DNA of 64,000 nucleotides from Trinickia dabaoshanensis. Its GTDB lineage: Bacteria; Pseudomonadota; Gammaproteobacteria; Burkholderiales; Burkholderiaceae. The stretch's first letter is position 1, and every line of letters begins with the position of its first letter. The position numbers and the translations under genes are program-made. This document shows, piece by piece, positions 35,999 to 46,975 of the stretch. The stretch spans positions 310,001 through 374,000 of the forward strand of contig NZ_PNYA01000002.1 in assembly GCF_002879885.1 (NCBI RefSeq), read 5' to 3'. The notes beneath the pieces were generated by a model that did no database searches, was not told where the DNA came from, and saw nothing but the letters and a program-made list of their open reading frames with translations.

Positions 35999-36610
35999 AT
36001 GTTCGCCGTTGGGCTCACGGGTGGCATCGGCAGCGGCAAATCCACCATCGCCGACCTGTTCGCCGCACATCGCGTAGCCATTGTCGATACCGATGCGATC
36101 GCGCATCGCATCACCGCGCCGGGCGGCGCCGCGATGCCGCTCGTCGAGCAAACCTTCGGGCCGCGGTTCGTTGCCCCCGACGGCTCGCTCGATCGCGCCA
36201 AGATGCGCGCGCTCGTGTTCGCCGACGATACGGCCAAGGCGCGGCTCGAGGCCATCACGCACCCGCTGATTCGCTCCGAAACCGAGCGCGAACGCGGAGC
36301 GGCAAGCGGGCCGTACGTTATCGTCGTCGTTCCGCTGCTCGTCGAATCGGGCGCTTGGCGCTCGCGCGTCGATCGCGTGCTCGTGGTCGACTGCGACGTG
36401 GAGACGCAAATCGCGCGCGTCATGCGCCGCAATGCGTTCACGCGCGAGCAGGTGCTGGCCATCATCGCGCGCCAAGCCACGCGCGAGGCCCGTCTCGCGG
36501 CAGCGGACGATATCATCGTGAATGATGCCAAGCCGCTGGACGAGCTGGCACGCGAAGTGCGCACGCTGCATGAACGCTACCTCGCGTTGGCGGCCAAAGC
36601 GGCGCCGTAA
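35999..36610 (+). CDS. coaE: dephospho-CoA kinase
   Basis: Last enzyme of coenzyme A synthesis, phosphorylating the 3'-OH of dephospho-CoA; 203 residues. The P-loop GGIGSGKS is at residues 8-15, with [14 protein letters not shown] (substrate-binding Asp) and [13 protein letters not shown] as family motifs. The start ATG 35999 has GGAGG 9 nt upstream, whereas the ATG at 35990 directly abuts that GGAGG. The pilD-coaE-zapD-yacG order is shared with many gamma- and betaproteobacteria. Confidence 0.96.
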   Translation: MFAVGLTGGIGSGKSTIADLFAAHRVAIVDTDAIAHRITAPGGAAMPLVEQTFGPRFVAPDGSLDRAKMRALVFADDTAKARLEAITHPLIRSETERERGAASGPYVIVVVPLLVESGAWRSRVDRVLVVDCDVETQIARVMRRNAFTREQVLAIIARQATREARLAAADDIIVNDAKPLDELAREVRTLHERYLALAAKAAP

Positions 36611-36772
36611 CGGTAGTGCCGGGTTTCATATAAAGCGGGCCGCGCGTTCCAACCCAAGATGTCGAACGTGCCGCGCGGATCGACTGTATACGGTCTTCGA
36701 ACGTTCGATCCCACGAGAAACCAGTAAAAAGTGCCCGATTCCGTGATTGCGGGGGTCAATCCGGGGCATTAG

Positions 36773-37573
<801 letters not shown>

Positions 37574-37656
37574 TCGAATGCGCGGCGCATTCCGGCGCGC
37601 GAAATCCGTCGCTGCCGCGCGGGTGCGCGGCAGCCTACTCATGATCGCTTGACAGT

Positions 37657-37848
37657 ATGGTTACCGTCGTCAAATGCCCGACTTGCGGGAAAGATGTCCG
37701 TTTCACGCCCGAGAACCGCTTTCGCCCGTTCTGCTCCGAACGGTGCAAGCAAATCGATCTCGGCGCCTGGGCCAATGAGAAATACCGCATCGGCGGCACC
37801 GACGAAGATCCGCCCTCGGACGACGACGAACACGGCGATTTGAACTGA
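37657..37848 (+). CDS. yacG: DNA gyrase inhibitor YacG
   Basis: Small zinc-finger protein (63 residues) that binds GyrB and inhibits gyrase in E. coli. The zinc ligands are Cys7, Cys10, Cys26 and Cys30 (KCPTCGKD ... [11 protein letters not shown]), followed by [11 protein letters not shown] and an acidic tail. It follows zapD by 83 nt and converges with mutT, 15 nt away. Confidence 0.96.
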   Translation: MVTVVKCPTCGKDVRFTPENRFRPFCSERCKQIDLGAWANEKYRIGGTDEDPPSDDDEHGDLN

Positions 37849-37863
37849 CCGGCGCGGCCGCGA

Positions 37864-38301
37864 TCACTCGGCCGCCAGCAACTCCAAAACCGGGATAGCG
37901 GCCGGCAGCAGCGGCGCGACCTCCACGGGCAGACGTTGCCAGCTAAACGCTTGGCCCTCGCGGCCATGGGGCTCGCCCGTCCAATCCGTCACTTTGCAAA
38001 AGTGCAGCCGCACATAAGCATGCGGGTAATCGTGCTCGAGCGTATGCCACCGATGGCAAGCCGTTAGCGTGATGCCAAGCTCTTCGTGCAATTCGCGCGA
38101 TAGCGCCGCTTCGACGGTTTCGCCGGGTTCCAGCTTGCCGCCCGGAAACTCCCAATACCCCTCGTATGGCTTGCCGGGAGGCCGCTGCGCGAGCAGGTAG
38201 CGGCCATCGCGATGCACGAGCACGCCAACCGCGACCTCGGTCACAGGCCGTCCGGTGGGCGAGCGCTCGGCGGTGCCCACGCTGCTTGATTGTGTCGTCA
38301 T
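37864..38301 (-). CDS. mutT: MutT-like Nudix hydrolase (8-oxo-dGTP diphosphatase)
   Basis: Nudix hydrolase (145 residues) predicted to remove oxidised dGTP from the nucleotide pool. The Nudix box is at residues 55-77 (GKLEPGETVEAALSRELHEE then LGI), preceded by YLLAQRPPGKPYEGYWEFPG, the MutT-specific context. The start at 38301 overlaps the DUF815 stop (ATGA); a longer open frame upstream lies inside the DUF815 gene and is not used. In many proteobacteria mutT sits near secA and yacG, as here. Confidence 0.92.
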   Translation of the reverse strand: MTTQSSSVGTAERSPTGRPVTEVAVGVLVHRDGRYLLAQRPPGKPYEGYWEFPGGKLEPGETVEAALSRELHEELGITLTACHRWHTLEHDYPHAYVRLHFCKVTDWTGEPHGREGQAFSWQRLPVEVAPLLPAAIPVLELLAAE

Positions 38302-39170
38302 GCGGGCGTCCTGCGGCCCGACCAATCGCGGGCGAATTGCCAAGCCACGCGCCCCGAGCGCGATCCGCGCTCGAGCGCCCAGACGAGCGCATCGCCGCGC
38401 GCGTTTGCTACGTCGTCGTCGCTGCAACCGAAATGCCGCAACCAGTGACCGACGATCGTCAGGTAATCGTCTTGCTTGAACGGGTAGAAACTTACCCACA
38501 GACCAAAGCGCTCGGACAAGGAAATCTTTTCCTCTACGACCTCGCCCGGATGGATCTCACCGTCGGACGTATGCTTGTACGTCTCGTTGTCGCTCATGTA
38601 CTCGGGCAACAAATGACGGCGGTTCGATGTCGCGTAGATCAGCACGTTGTCGGACTGAGCCGATACCGAGCCGTCGAGCGCCACCTTCAGCGCCTTATAG
38701 CCCGACTCGCCTTCCTCGAACGAGAGATCGTCGCAAAACACGATGAATCGCTCGGGGCGCGAAGCGATGAGATCGGTGATATCACCCAGGTCGTGCAGGT
38801 CGTCCTTGTCAACTTCGATCAAACGCAAACCGTCTTTCGCGTAGGCATTCAAACAGGCCTTGATCAACGACGACTTGCCCGTGCCGCGCGCGCCGGTCAG
38901 CAACACGTTGTTCGCGGGGTGCTTACCCACGAACTGGCGCGTGTTCTGCTCGATCAGTGCCTTCTGGCGATCGATGTTTTGCAGGTCGTCCAAAGAGATA
39001 GACGAAATCGCGGGCACCGGTTGCAGATAGCCGCGACCCTGCCGCTTGCGCCACCTAAATGCGACGGCGGCGGACGACCAATCGACATCGGGCGCAGCAG
39101 GCGGAAGCATGCCCTCGAGACGGCCGAGCAGCGCCTCGGCGCGGGTCAAAAACTGTTCGAGTTTGTCCAT
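38298..39170 (-). CDS. DUF815-family AAA+ ATPase
   Basis: Predicted cytoplasmic P-loop ATPase, 290 residues. A helical N-terminal region (1-60) precedes the AAA+ core with Walker A GARGTGKSS (93-101), Walker B FIVFCDDL (142-149), and a sensor-like VLIYATSNRRHLLPEYM. This matches the DUF815 family, widespread but without an established function. The ATG at 39170 gives the family start MDKLEQFLTRAE. Its stop overlaps the mutT start by 4 nt and argJ lies upstream on the same strand; secA-argJ-DUF815-mutT is probably one operon. Confidence 0.88.
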   Translation of the reverse strand: MDKLEQFLTRAEALLGRLEGMLPPAAPDVDWSSAAVAFRWRKRQGRGYLQPVPAISSISLDDLQNIDRQKALIEQNTRQFVGKHPANNVLLTGARGTGKSSLIKACLNAYAKDGLRLIEVDKDDLHDLGDITDLIASRPERFIVFCDDLSFEEGESGYKALKVALDGSVSAQSDNVLIYATSNRRHLLPEYMSDNETYKHTSDGEIHPGEVVEEKISLSERFGLWVSFYPFKQDDYLTIVGHWLRHFGCSDDDVANARGDALVWALERGSRSGRVAWQFARDWSGRRTPA

Positions 39171-39266
39171 GAACGTTGAACCATGAAGCGCCAGGCGCCG
39201 AGGCACACCGCGCGGCACGATGAAGAAGGGATGCGCAGCCCGCCGGCGAAGCGGCCGCGCATCGAA

Positions 39267-40514
39267 TCAGGAGCGGTAGTCTGCGTTGATCGAGACGTAT
39301 TCGTGCGATAGATCGCAGGTCCAGATCGTCGCTCGAGCGGAGCCGCGCCCGAGTAGCACGCGAATGGTGATTTCGCTTTCCTTCATCACACGCTGTCCGT
39401 CTTCCTCGCGATAAGCGGGATGACGGCCGCCGGCCTTGGCAACGTGCACATCGCCGAGATACAGATCGATCTTCGCCACATCGAGATCGTCGATGCCGGC
39501 GTAGCCGATCGCGGCCAGGATTCGCCCCAAATTGGGATCCGACGCATAGAACGCGGTCTTCACGAGCGGCGAATGCCCGATCGCATAGGCGATCTTTCGG
39601 CATTCGGCCTCGTTCGTGCCGCCTTCGACTTGCACGGTCATGAACTTGGTGGCGCCTTCGCCGTCGCGCACGATCAATTGAGCCAAGGTTTGCGCGAGGC
39701 GCACCACGGCGTCGCGCAGCGCCGCGTAAGCAGGCGTCGCGACCGACGTAATCGCCGGCAAGCTCGACTTGGCCGTAGCGATCAGAATGAAAGAGTCGTT
39801 CGTCGAGGTATCGCCGTCGATCGTGATGCAGTTGAACGAACGATCCGCCACGTCTTTGACGAGCGTATCGAGCACGTCCTGCGAAAGCGCCGCATCGAAC
39901 GCGAGGAACCCGAGCATCGTCGCCATGTTCGGCTTGATCATGCCCGCGCCCTTGCTGATGCCGGTCAGCGTGACCGTGTGGCCGTCGATCGCCACCTGCG
40001 CCGACGCCGCTTTCGGCAACGTATCGGTCGTCATGATGGCTTGCGCCGCTTCATACCAGTGAGCCGCCGCGCGAGATTCGAGCGCCGCGGGCAGCCCGGC
40101 CTTGAGACGGTCGATCGGCAGCGGCTCCAGAATCACGCCCGTCGAAAACGGCAATACCTGTTCGGGCGCGATGCCGGCCAGACGCGCGAGTTCGTCGCAG
40201 GTCTCGCGCGCATGTGCGAGGCCGGGCTCGCCCGTGCCGGCGTTCGCATTGCCCGTGTTGACCACGAGCGCGCGAATCCCCTTCGCGCCCCGAGCCTCGC
40301 GCGCCTTCGCGAGATGTTCGCGGCAGACCGTGACCGGCGCGGCGCAAAAGCGGTTCGACGTAAACACGCCCGCCACCGTCGCGCCTTCGTCGACGGAAAT
40401 GACGAGCACGTCCTTACGGTTCGGCTTGCGAATATTCGCTTCCGCGAAGCCAAGCGTCACGCCGGCAACCGGATGAAGTTGAGCAGGATCGATCGAGGGG
40501 AAGTTGACGGCCAT
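39267..40514 (-). CDS. argJ: bifunctional ornithine/glutamate N-acetyltransferase
   Basis: ArgJ transfers acetyl from N-acetylornithine to glutamate and can also acetylate glutamate from acetyl-CoA in arginine synthesis; 415 residues. It is an autoprocessing Ntn-type enzyme: the ATMLG motif (198-202) marks cleavage before Thr199, which becomes the nucleophile of the beta chain. [15 protein letters not shown] and [13 protein letters not shown] are conserved substrate and oxyanion segments. Whether it is mono- or bifunctional cannot be read from the sequence. It lies 15 nt behind secA. Confidence 0.96.
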   Translation of the reverse strand: MAVNFPSIDPAQLHPVAGVTLGFAEANIRKPNRKDVLVISVDEGATVAGVFTSNRFCAAPVTVCREHLAKAREARGAKGIRALVVNTGNANAGTGEPGLAHARETCDELARLAGIAPEQVLPFSTGVILEPLPIDRLKAGLPAALESRAAAHWYEAAQAIMTTDTLPKAASAQVAIDGHTVTLTGISKGAGMIKPNMATMLGFLAFDAALSQDVLDTLVKDVADRSFNCITIDGDTSTNDSFILIATAKSSLPAITSVATPAYAALRDAVVRLAQTLAQLIVRDGEGATKFMTVQVEGGTNEAECRKIAYAIGHSPLVKTAFYASDPNLGRILAAIGYAGIDDLDVAKIDLYLGDVHVAKAGGRHPAYREEDGQRVMKESEITIRVLLGRGSARATIWTCDLSHEYVSINADYRS

Positions 40515-40529
40515 GGTCTGAAGTTCCGG

Positions 40530-43358
40530 TTAAGCGAGCTTGCCGTGACACTGCTTGTACTTCTTGCCGCTGCCGCACGGGCACGGATCGTTGCGGCCGA
40601 CCTTCGGCACGCCGCTCGTGCCGGCCACGGCCGCCGAAGCGGCGGCGGCCGCCGCATGCGAGCCATGGCTCATGGCCTGGCCGACCATATCGGCTGCGGC
40701 GGCATCGGCCGATTCGGCCGCAGCCGATCCTGCGCCGGCTTCCGCAAACTCCGCGTGGCGGAACTCGACGTTCTCGAGGTGGCTGCCCTGCTCTTCGTAC
40801 TGCTCGGTTGCCTCTTCGAGCTGTTCCGGCGATTGGATCTGGACGTTCATGACGATACGCGTCACTTCCGTCTTCACGAAATTGAGCAGCGTCTCGAACA
40901 GCTCGAACGCTTCACGCTTGTACTCTTGCTTCGGGTTTTGCTGCGCATAGCCGCGCAGATGGATGCCCTGGCGCAAATGGTCGAGCGCGGCCAGGTGCTC
41001 GCGCCAGCAGCGGTCGAGCGTTTGCAGCATGATCGAGCGCTCGAACGAGCTGAACGCCTCGCGGCCCACGAGCGCGACCTTCGCCTCGTACGCTTCGTCC
41101 GCCGCGGCGATCACCGCCTCGACGATATCGCCGGCGTCGAGCGACTGCGATTCGTTGATCATTTCCTGCACGGCGAGATCGAGCTGCCAGTCCTTGCGCA
41201 GCGCTTCCTCGAGTTCGGGCGCGTTCCATTGCTCCTCGATGCTGCCCGCGGGGATGTGCTCGTGCACGACGTCGGTCACGACCGCGTGGCGCATCGCCGT
41301 GATCGTTTCGGTGATGTCGTGCGCCTCGAGCAACTCGTTGCGTTGCTGGTAGATCACCTTGCGCTGATCGTTCGAGACGTCGTCGTATTCGAGCAGTTGC
41401 TTACGAATATCGAAGTTGCGCGCCTCGACCTTGCGCTGCGCCGATTCGATCGAGCGCGTGACGATACCCGCCTCGATCGCTTCGCCCTCGGGCATGCGCA
41501 GGCGGTCCATGATCGAACGCACGCGATCGCCCGCGAAAATGCGCAGCAGCGGATCTTCGAGCGACAAATAAAAGCGCGACGAGCCCGGATCGCCCTGACG
41601 GCCCGCGCGGCCGCGCAATTGGTTGTCGATACGGCGCGACTCGTGGCGCTCGGTGCCGATGATGTGCAAGCCGCCCGCGGCTTTCACTTGATCGTGCAAC
41701 GCCTGCCATTCGTCGTGCAGCACCTGGATGCGCTGCGCCTTTTCCTCGGCCGGGATCGACGGGTCGGCTTCGATCAGCGAAGCCTGCTTCTCCGCATTGC
41801 CGCCGAGCACGATGTCGGTACCGCGTCCGGCCATGTTCGTCGCGATCGTGATGCGCTTGGGCCGCCCCGCCTCGGCGACGATCGCCGCTTCCCGTGCGTG
41901 CTGTTTCGCGTTGAGCACTTCGTGCGGCAACCCGGCCTTGGTCAGCAAGTCCGACAGCAGTTCGGAGTTCTCGATCGAGGTCGTGCCGACGAGCACCGGC
42001 TGGTTGCGCTCGTAACATTCGCGAATGTCGCGGATGACGGCGTCGTAGCGCTCCTTCGCCGTCTTGTAGATCTGATCTTGGCGGTCGATCCGCTTCGGCG
42101 GACGGTTGGTCGGGATGACGACCGTCTCGAGACCGTAGATCTCGTTGAATTCGTACGCTTCCGTGTCGGCCGTGCCGGTCATGCCCGACAGCTTGCCGTA
42201 CATGCGGAAGTAGTTCTGGAACGTGATCGATGCGAGCGTTTGATTCTCACTCTGGATCTTCGCGTGCTCCTTGGCCTCGACGGCTTGATGCAGCCCGTCC
42301 GACCAACGGCGGCCCTGCATCAGACGACCCGTGAATTCATCGACGATGATCACTTCGCCGTTTTGCACGACATAGTGCTGATCGCGGAAGAACAGCGTGT
42401 GCGCGCGCAGCGCGGCATACACGTGATGCATCAGCGTGATGTTTTGAGCGGCGTACAAGCTCTCGCCCTCGCCGATCAAGCCCCACTCGGCCAGCAGACG
42501 CTCGGCCTTTTCGTGACCCGATTCGGTCAGGAACACTTGGCGGCCCTTTTCGTCGAGCGTGTAGTCGCCCGGCTTTTCGATGCCCGTGCCGTCGGCCTTT
42601 TCCTCGCCGATTTGGCGCTCGAGCAGCGGCGGCAGCGCGTTCATCCGGACATACAGCTCCGTATGATCCTCGGCCTGGCCCGAAATGATCAGCGGCGTGC
42701 GCGCTTCGTCGATGAGAATCGAGTCCACTTCGTCGACGATCGCGAAGTTCAGCGAGCGTTGTACGCGCGCGGTGGTCTCGTAGACCATGTTGTCGCGCAG
42801 GTAATCGAAGCCGAATTCGTTGTTCGTGCCGTACGTGATGTCGGCGGCGTAGGCCTTTTGCTTCGACTCATGGTCCATCTGCGACAGGTTGATACCCGTC
42901 GACAAGCCGAGGAAGTTGTAGAGCCGCCCCATCCATTCCGCATCGCGCTCGGCGAGGTAGTCGTTCACCGTCACCACGTGCACGCCCCGGCCCGAGAGCG
43001 CGTTCAAGTACGCGGCCAGCGTGGCGACGAGCGTCTTGCCCTCGCCCGTGCGCATTTCGGCGATCTTGCCGTAGTGCAGCACCATGCCCCCGATCAGCTG
43101 CACGTCGAAGTGACGCATCTTCAGCACGCGGCGGCTCGCCTCGCGGCACACGGCGAACGCTTCGGGCAGCAGCTTGTCGAGCGACTCGCCGCTCGCTACG
43201 CGCTGGCGGAATTCATCCGTTTTGGCGCGCAGTTGGTCGTCCGTCAATTGCTCGATTTGCGGCTCGAGCGCATTGATCACCGCGACGGTCTTTTGATACT
43301 GCTTGACGAGACGCTGATTGCGGCTGCCAAAGATCTTTTGGAGAAAACCGGTGGTCAT
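40530..43358 (-). CDS. secA: preprotein translocase ATPase SecA
   Basis: Motor of Sec-dependent export, 942 residues (E. coli 901). Domains in order: NBD1 with [19 protein letters not shown], the preprotein cross-linking domain, NBD2 with [14 protein letters not shown], the helical wing/scaffold, and a variable Ala-rich linker before the C-terminal zinc/SecB-binding tail [17 protein letters not shown]. The start [16 protein letters not shown] was chosen as the conserved N-terminus; the frame stays open upstream but without similarity. It is divergent from the DUF721 gene and is the first gene of the secA-argJ-DUF815-mutT group. Confidence 0.97.
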   Translation of the reverse strand: MTTGFLQKIFGSRNQRLVKQYQKTVAVINALEPQIEQLTDDQLRAKTDEFRQRVASGESLDKLLPEAFAVCREASRRVLKMRHFDVQLIGGMVLHYGKIAEMRTGEGKTLVATLAAYLNALSGRGVHVVTVNDYLAERDAEWMGRLYNFLGLSTGINLSQMDHESKQKAYAADITYGTNNEFGFDYLRDNMVYETTARVQRSLNFAIVDEVDSILIDEARTPLIISGQAEDHTELYVRMNALPPLLERQIGEEKADGTGIEKPGDYTLDEKGRQVFLTESGHEKAERLLAEWGLIGEGESLYAAQNITLMHHVYAALRAHTLFFRDQHYVVQNGEVIIVDEFTGRLMQGRRWSDGLHQAVEAKEHAKIQSENQTLASITFQNYFRMYGKLSGMTGTADTEAYEFNEIYGLETVVIPTNRPPKRIDRQDQIYKTAKERYDAVIRDIRECYERNQPVLVGTTSIENSELLSDLLTKAGLPHEVLNAKQHAREAAIVAEAGRPKRITIATNMAGRGTDIVLGGNAEKQASLIEADPSIPAEEKAQRIQVLHDEWQALHDQVKAAGGLHIIGTERHESRRIDNQLRGRAGRQGDPGSSRFYLSLEDPLLRIFAGDRVRSIMDRLRMPEGEAIEAGIVTRSIESAQRKVEARNFDIRKQLLEYDDVSNDQRKVIYQQRNELLEAHDITETITAMRHAVVTDVVHEHIPAGSIEEQWNAPELEEALRKDWQLDLAVQEMINESQSLDAGDIVEAVIAAADEAYEAKVALVGREAFSSFERSIMLQTLDRCWREHLAALDHLRQGIHLRGYAQQNPKQEYKREAFELFETLLNFVKTEVTRIVMNVQIQSPEQLEEATEQYEEQGSHLENVEFRHAEFAEAGAGSAAAESADAAAADMVGQAMSHGSHAAAAAASAAVAGTSGVPKVGRNDPCPCGSGKKYKQCHGKLA

Positions 43359-43536
43359 CGGGTCGAGTATGCGTCGCGGCTTCGGTCGGGCGGCACGCGG
43401 CTCTGAGACGAGACGCGGCGGATGCCCGCTTTCGGATAGCCTCGGCGGCTTATTCCATGAGTGAATTCGAATCGCGCATTTTAGCACGCGAGCCTTAACG
43501 TACCGTGTCCATGGCGCGGCCGGGTACAATCGCGCC

Positions 43537-44022
43537 ATGAGCCGCTTTTCGTCATTTTCTAAATTCGCGACGCCGCGCAAACCGCAGGCGGTCTCCGAAG
43601 TGCTGGGCCGCACGGACGCATTCGCCGCGCTGCGCGCGGGCGTCGAGCAAATCTCGGCCCTGGAACGCGATTTGGCGCAATTGCTGCCCGATTATCTCGC
43701 GACGAACGTCGAACCCGGATTCATCAAGGACGGCACGCTGACGCTGTTCGCCGCCCACAGTGCGCTCGCGGCGCGATTGCGGCAGGTCGAACGGCGGCTG
43801 CTCGATCAGTTGCAGCAGCGCGGCTGGCCGGTTCGAGCGCTCACCATCAAGGTGCGCCCTCGGCCGATGGCGGAGCCGCCCGCGCCGAAACAAGCGCGCA
43901 TGACGCCGGCGGGCGCGGCCGCGCTACAGGCGCTGAGCCGCACGCTCGCGCCGTCGCCGCTGCAGGCCGCGCTGGCCAAGATGGCCGCCCGGCACGGGAA
44001 ACCCTCCGACGAAAAAAAATGA
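43537..44022 (+). CDS. DUF721-family protein
   Basis: A 161-residue protein of the DUF721 (DciA-like) family, divergent from secA as in many proteobacteria. The domain is in the first two thirds ([49 protein letters not shown]), followed by an Ala/Pro-rich helical tail. DciA in many bacteria helps load the replicative helicase DnaB; the N-terminal KH-like domain here could serve that role, but this is a family inference. The stop codon lies inside the stem of the following terminator. Confidence 0.85.
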   Translation: MSRFSSFSKFATPRKPQAVSEVLGRTDAFAALRAGVEQISALERDLAQLLPDYLATNVEPGFIKDGTLTLFAAHSALAARLRQVERRLLDQLQQRGWPVRALTIKVRPRPMAEPPAPKQARMTPAGAAALQALSRTLAPSPLQAALAKMAARHGKPSDEKK

Positions 44023-44047
44023 GCGGCCCGCGGGCCGCTCATTTTTG
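44020..44047. terminator. bidirectional terminator between the DUF721 gene and lpxC
   Basis: ATGAGCGGCCCG pairs with CGGGCCGCTCAT, with an A-run before and TTTTT after, so it works on both strands. The stem starts within the DUF721 stop codon and lies 25 bp past the lpxC stop. Confidence 0.9.
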
Positions 44048-44071
44048 ACCATCCGGTCGTCACACGACGAA

Positions 44072-44989
44072 TCAGGCGAACGCCGTCTGCGCCTCGTAGC
44101 CGAAACCGCGCGGCGCGTGCCGCACGTCGTCGAAGCTCAGCACTTCGTAGGCGTCTTCGTGGGCGAGCAACTCGCGCAGCAGCGCGTTGTTCAGGCCATG
44201 CCCCGATTTATACGCCGTATAGGACGCCAGCAGCGGATGTCCGACGACATAAAGGTCGCCGATCGCATCGAGCATCTTGTGTTTGACGAACTCGTCGTCG
44301 TAGCGCAAGCCGTCGTTGTTCAGGATGCGGTAATCGTCGAGGACGATCGCATTGTCCAACGTACCGCCGCGTGCCAACCCGAGTTCGCGCAGCATCTCGA
44401 CTTCATGAGCGAAGCCGAACGTGCGGGCGCGGGCGATCTCGCGGACGTACGAGGTGGTGGCGAAGTCGACTTCGAGCGCTTGGCCGGTCTTATCGACGGC
44501 CGGATGGCTGAAATCGATCGTGAATTTGAGCTTGAAGCCGAAGTACGGGTCCAGGCGCGCGAATTTGTCGCCCTCGCGCACTTCGACGGGCTTCGTGACC
44601 TTGATGAACTTCTTGGCGACGTTTTGCTCTTCGATCCCGGCCGACTGAATCAAAAAGACGAACGATGCCGCACTGCCGTCCATGATCGGGATTTCCTCGG
44701 CCGTGACGTCGACGTAAAGATTGTCGATACCGAGGCCCGCGCAGGCCGACATCAAATGCTCGACCGTCGAGACGCGCACACCGTCCTTCTGCAACACGGA
44801 AGCCAGGCGCGTGTCGCCGATCGACAGCGCTTTCGCCGGAATGTCCACGGGGGTGGCCAAATCGACGCGCGAGAAGACGATGCCGGTGTTCGCGGCAGCC
44901 GGGCGCAACGTCAGCTCGACCTTGCGTCCGGAATGCAGGCCGATGCCAACGGTTTTGACGATCGATTTGATGGTGCGTTGCTTCAACAT
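44072..44989 (-). CDS. lpxC: UDP-3-O-acyl-N-acetylglucosamine deacetylase
   Basis: Zinc deacetylase of 305 residues catalysing the committed step of lipid A synthesis. Zinc ligands are His78 (STVEHLMSA) and the HKMLDAIGD motif (His and Asp), with HAPRGFGY near the C-terminus. It starts [21 protein letters not shown], identical in pattern to E. coli LpxC. E. coli LpxC is regulated by FtsH proteolysis through its C-terminal tail; the tail here ends QTAFA, hydrophobic as required. It lies downstream of ftsZ, the conserved end of the dcw cluster, but separated by 631 bp. Confidence 0.97.
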   Translation of the reverse strand: MLKQRTIKSIVKTVGIGLHSGRKVELTLRPAAANTGIVFSRVDLATPVDIPAKALSIGDTRLASVLQKDGVRVSTVEHLMSACAGLGIDNLYVDVTAEEIPIMDGSAASFVFLIQSAGIEEQNVAKKFIKVTKPVEVREGDKFARLDPYFGFKLKFTIDFSHPAVDKTGQALEVDFATTSYVREIARARTFGFAHEVEMLRELGLARGGTLDNAIVLDDYRILNNDGLRYDDEFVKHKMLDAIGDLYVVGHPLLASYTAYKSGHGLNNALLRELLAHEDAYEVLSFDDVRHAPRGFGYEAQTAFA

Positions 44990-45620
44990 GATTGCGTTCG
45001 TTCGATTGCTATTCTCAATCGGTATTTTTTAGTCCATAGGGCGAAGTATACTCTATCCGGGGCGAGCGTTCATTTCTCCGGACGTATCAATCTGTTTCCC
45101 CCGGTTACCGTAATCGACGAAAGAAGGCCGGCGGCCGGAACGGAGGCATTCCCGGTCGCCGGCCCGTAACGGACCGTCACAAAACGCGCGGCGCATGCGT
45201 TGCCCGCGCGCAACGCCAAACTGGCGACGCGAAGGCTCCTCGCCCAGCGACATCGATCGCATGGGTCCGTTCGAAGCCGTTGCCCGGGACATCTTGCCCG
45301 CGATGACCCGAATGCCCGGCCGCGCTCGTCGCGCTTCGCGCAACTAAAGCGAGGTCAGCGGCTTGCTCGCTGCCAGATCCGTCTGTCGCACACCGTGTCG
45401 CCGCATGCACGCGTGGGATTCGTCATCCTCGCGCGCGCCGCGCCGCCCGGTCTCGGACGCGCCGACAGCCGATCCACCCGCGGCGCTTGCGCGTTGCGGG
45501 TGGTGGCCGCGCCCGATCGTCCGACAGGACGAAGCCGCCTGACGCCGTTGCCGTTCATGTTGCTCCCCAACGCCTGCGCGACGCAAAACGAAACGAAACG
45601 CGCGCCGGCGAGAGCGCCGC
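44990..45620. other. 631-bp gap between ftsZ and lpxC
   Basis: No frame on either strand looks like a protein: open stretches are Arg/Ala/Pro-rich and explained by composition. A weak hairpin (CGGCG/CGCCG) followed by TTTCGTTTCGTTTT on the minus strand just after the ftsZ stop may end the ftsZ transcript, and an AT-richer stretch at 45005-45060 (with TATACT) probably holds an lpxC promoter. Confidence 0.5.
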
Positions 45621-46823
45621 TTAGTCGGCCTGCTTGCGCAGGAACGCGGGAATGTCGTACGTATCGACACCCTTTTCCTGCAACGCCTGCACGTGCGAAG
45701 CCGCCGTTTCACGCGAGTTGCGCCACACGGCCGGCGTATCGAACGCGCCGTAATCCGCCGTGTTCGCCTGCGCCGGTTGCGCGTAGCCGTGCTGCATCAC
45801 CGGCTGGTTATCGGTGCCCGTGCGCAGCAGCGTCATCGGCGCCGCTTGCTGCTTCTTCGCCGCGCTGGCCGCCGCGCGGCCCAGACCCGTCGCCACCACC
45901 GTCACGCGCAGCGCATCGCCCATCGCGTCGTCGTAGACGGCGCCGAAGATGACCGTCGCGTCTTCAGCGGCGTAGCTCTTGATCGTGTTCATCACTTCGC
46001 GCGTTTCCGACAGACGCAACGAACGGCTCGACGTGATGTTCACGAGCACGCCGCGCGCACCCGACAGATCGACGCCTTCGAGCAGCGGGCTCGCCACGGC
46101 TTGCTCCGCCGCCAGACGGGCGCGATCGACGCCGGCCACCGTGGCCGTGCCCATCATCGCCTTGCCTTGCTCGCCCATCACCGTCTTCACGTCTTCGAAG
46201 TCGACGTTGACCAAGCCATCGACATTGATGATTTCGGCGATACCGGCAACCGCGTTGTTCAGAACGTCGTCCGCGCACTGGAAGCACTTGTCCATCTCGG
46301 CGTCATCGCCCATCACCTCGAACAGCTTGTCGTTCAGGACGACGATCAGCGAGTCGACGTGATCCTCCAGTTGCTGCGAACCTGCTTCCGCCACGCGCAT
46401 GCGCTTGCCGCCTTCGAATTCGAAAGGCTTGCTCACGACGCCAACGGTCAAGATGCCCATTTCCTTGGCGATCTGCGCGACCACGGGCGCCGCGCCCGTA
46501 CCCGTGCCGCCGCCCATGCCGGCGGTGATGAACACCATGTGCGCGCCACGCAATGCATCGGCGATCCGCTCGCGCGCTTCTTCGGCCGCCGCACGTCCCA
46601 TCTCGGGCTTCGCACCCGCGCCGAGCCCCGTGTTGCCGAGTTGAATCACGTTCGGCGCGCGCGAACGCGACAACGCTTGCGCATCGGTGTTCATGACGAC
46701 GAAATCGACGCCTTGCACCCCTTTGCTGATCATGTGCGCGACGGCATTGCCGCCCGCACCGCCAACGCCCACCACCTTGATGATGGTGCCGTTGGTTTCC
46801 GTTTCCAACATCTGGAATTCCAT
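45621..46823 (-). CDS. ftsZ: cell division GTPase FtsZ
   Basis: Tubulin homologue (400 residues) forming the Z ring. The GTP-binding signature GGGTGTG is at 104-110 and the N-terminal GVGGAGGNAV at about 19-28; the T7 synergy loop lies in NVDFEDVKTVM. The variable linker is Gln/Ala-rich, and the C-terminal conserved tail DTYDIPAFLRKQAD binds FtsA and ZipA. GGAGG lies 4 nt before the ATG at 46823. The 152-bp gap to ftsA leaves space for an ftsZ promoter. Confidence 0.98.
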   Translation of the reverse strand: MEFQMLETETNGTIIKVVGVGGAGGNAVAHMISKGVQGVDFVVMNTDAQALSRSRAPNVIQLGNTGLGAGAKPEMGRAAAEEARERIADALRGAHMVFITAGMGGGTGTGAAPVVAQIAKEMGILTVGVVSKPFEFEGGKRMRVAEAGSQQLEDHVDSLIVVLNDKLFEVMGDDAEMDKCFQCADDVLNNAVAGIAEIINVDGLVNVDFEDVKTVMGEQGKAMMGTATVAGVDRARLAAEQAVASPLLEGVDLSGARGVLVNITSSRSLRLSETREVMNTIKSYAAEDATVIFGAVYDDAMGDALRVTVVATGLGRAAASAAKKQQAAPMTLLRTGTDNQPVMQHGYAQPAQANTADYGAFDTPAVWRNSRETAASHVQALQEKGVDTYDIPAFLRKQAD

Positions 46824-46975
46824 ATTGCCTCCGTCAAGAAATAATCCTGCTGATCGGCCGTTATTCGGCGGGGAGTCGGGCAACCCCCACGCCGCACGCG
46901 AGCCGCCGGCACCCGCGCTGTCACTGCCCGCCCGAAGCGCATCGGAATCAACGCGCGTTGGGCCGTCTACGATCG

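Noticed and set aside
39420-43406. A very long plus-strand open frame opposite secA and argJ (1328 codons)
   Set aside because: It is a codon-bias shadow of secA and argJ: Arg/Leu/Val/Asp-rich, without domain logic, and antisense to two unmistakable genes.
45344-45712. Minus-strand frame of 122 codons between ftsZ and lpxC
   Set aside because: It overlaps the end of ftsZ out of frame and has a random Arg/Ala-rich composition.
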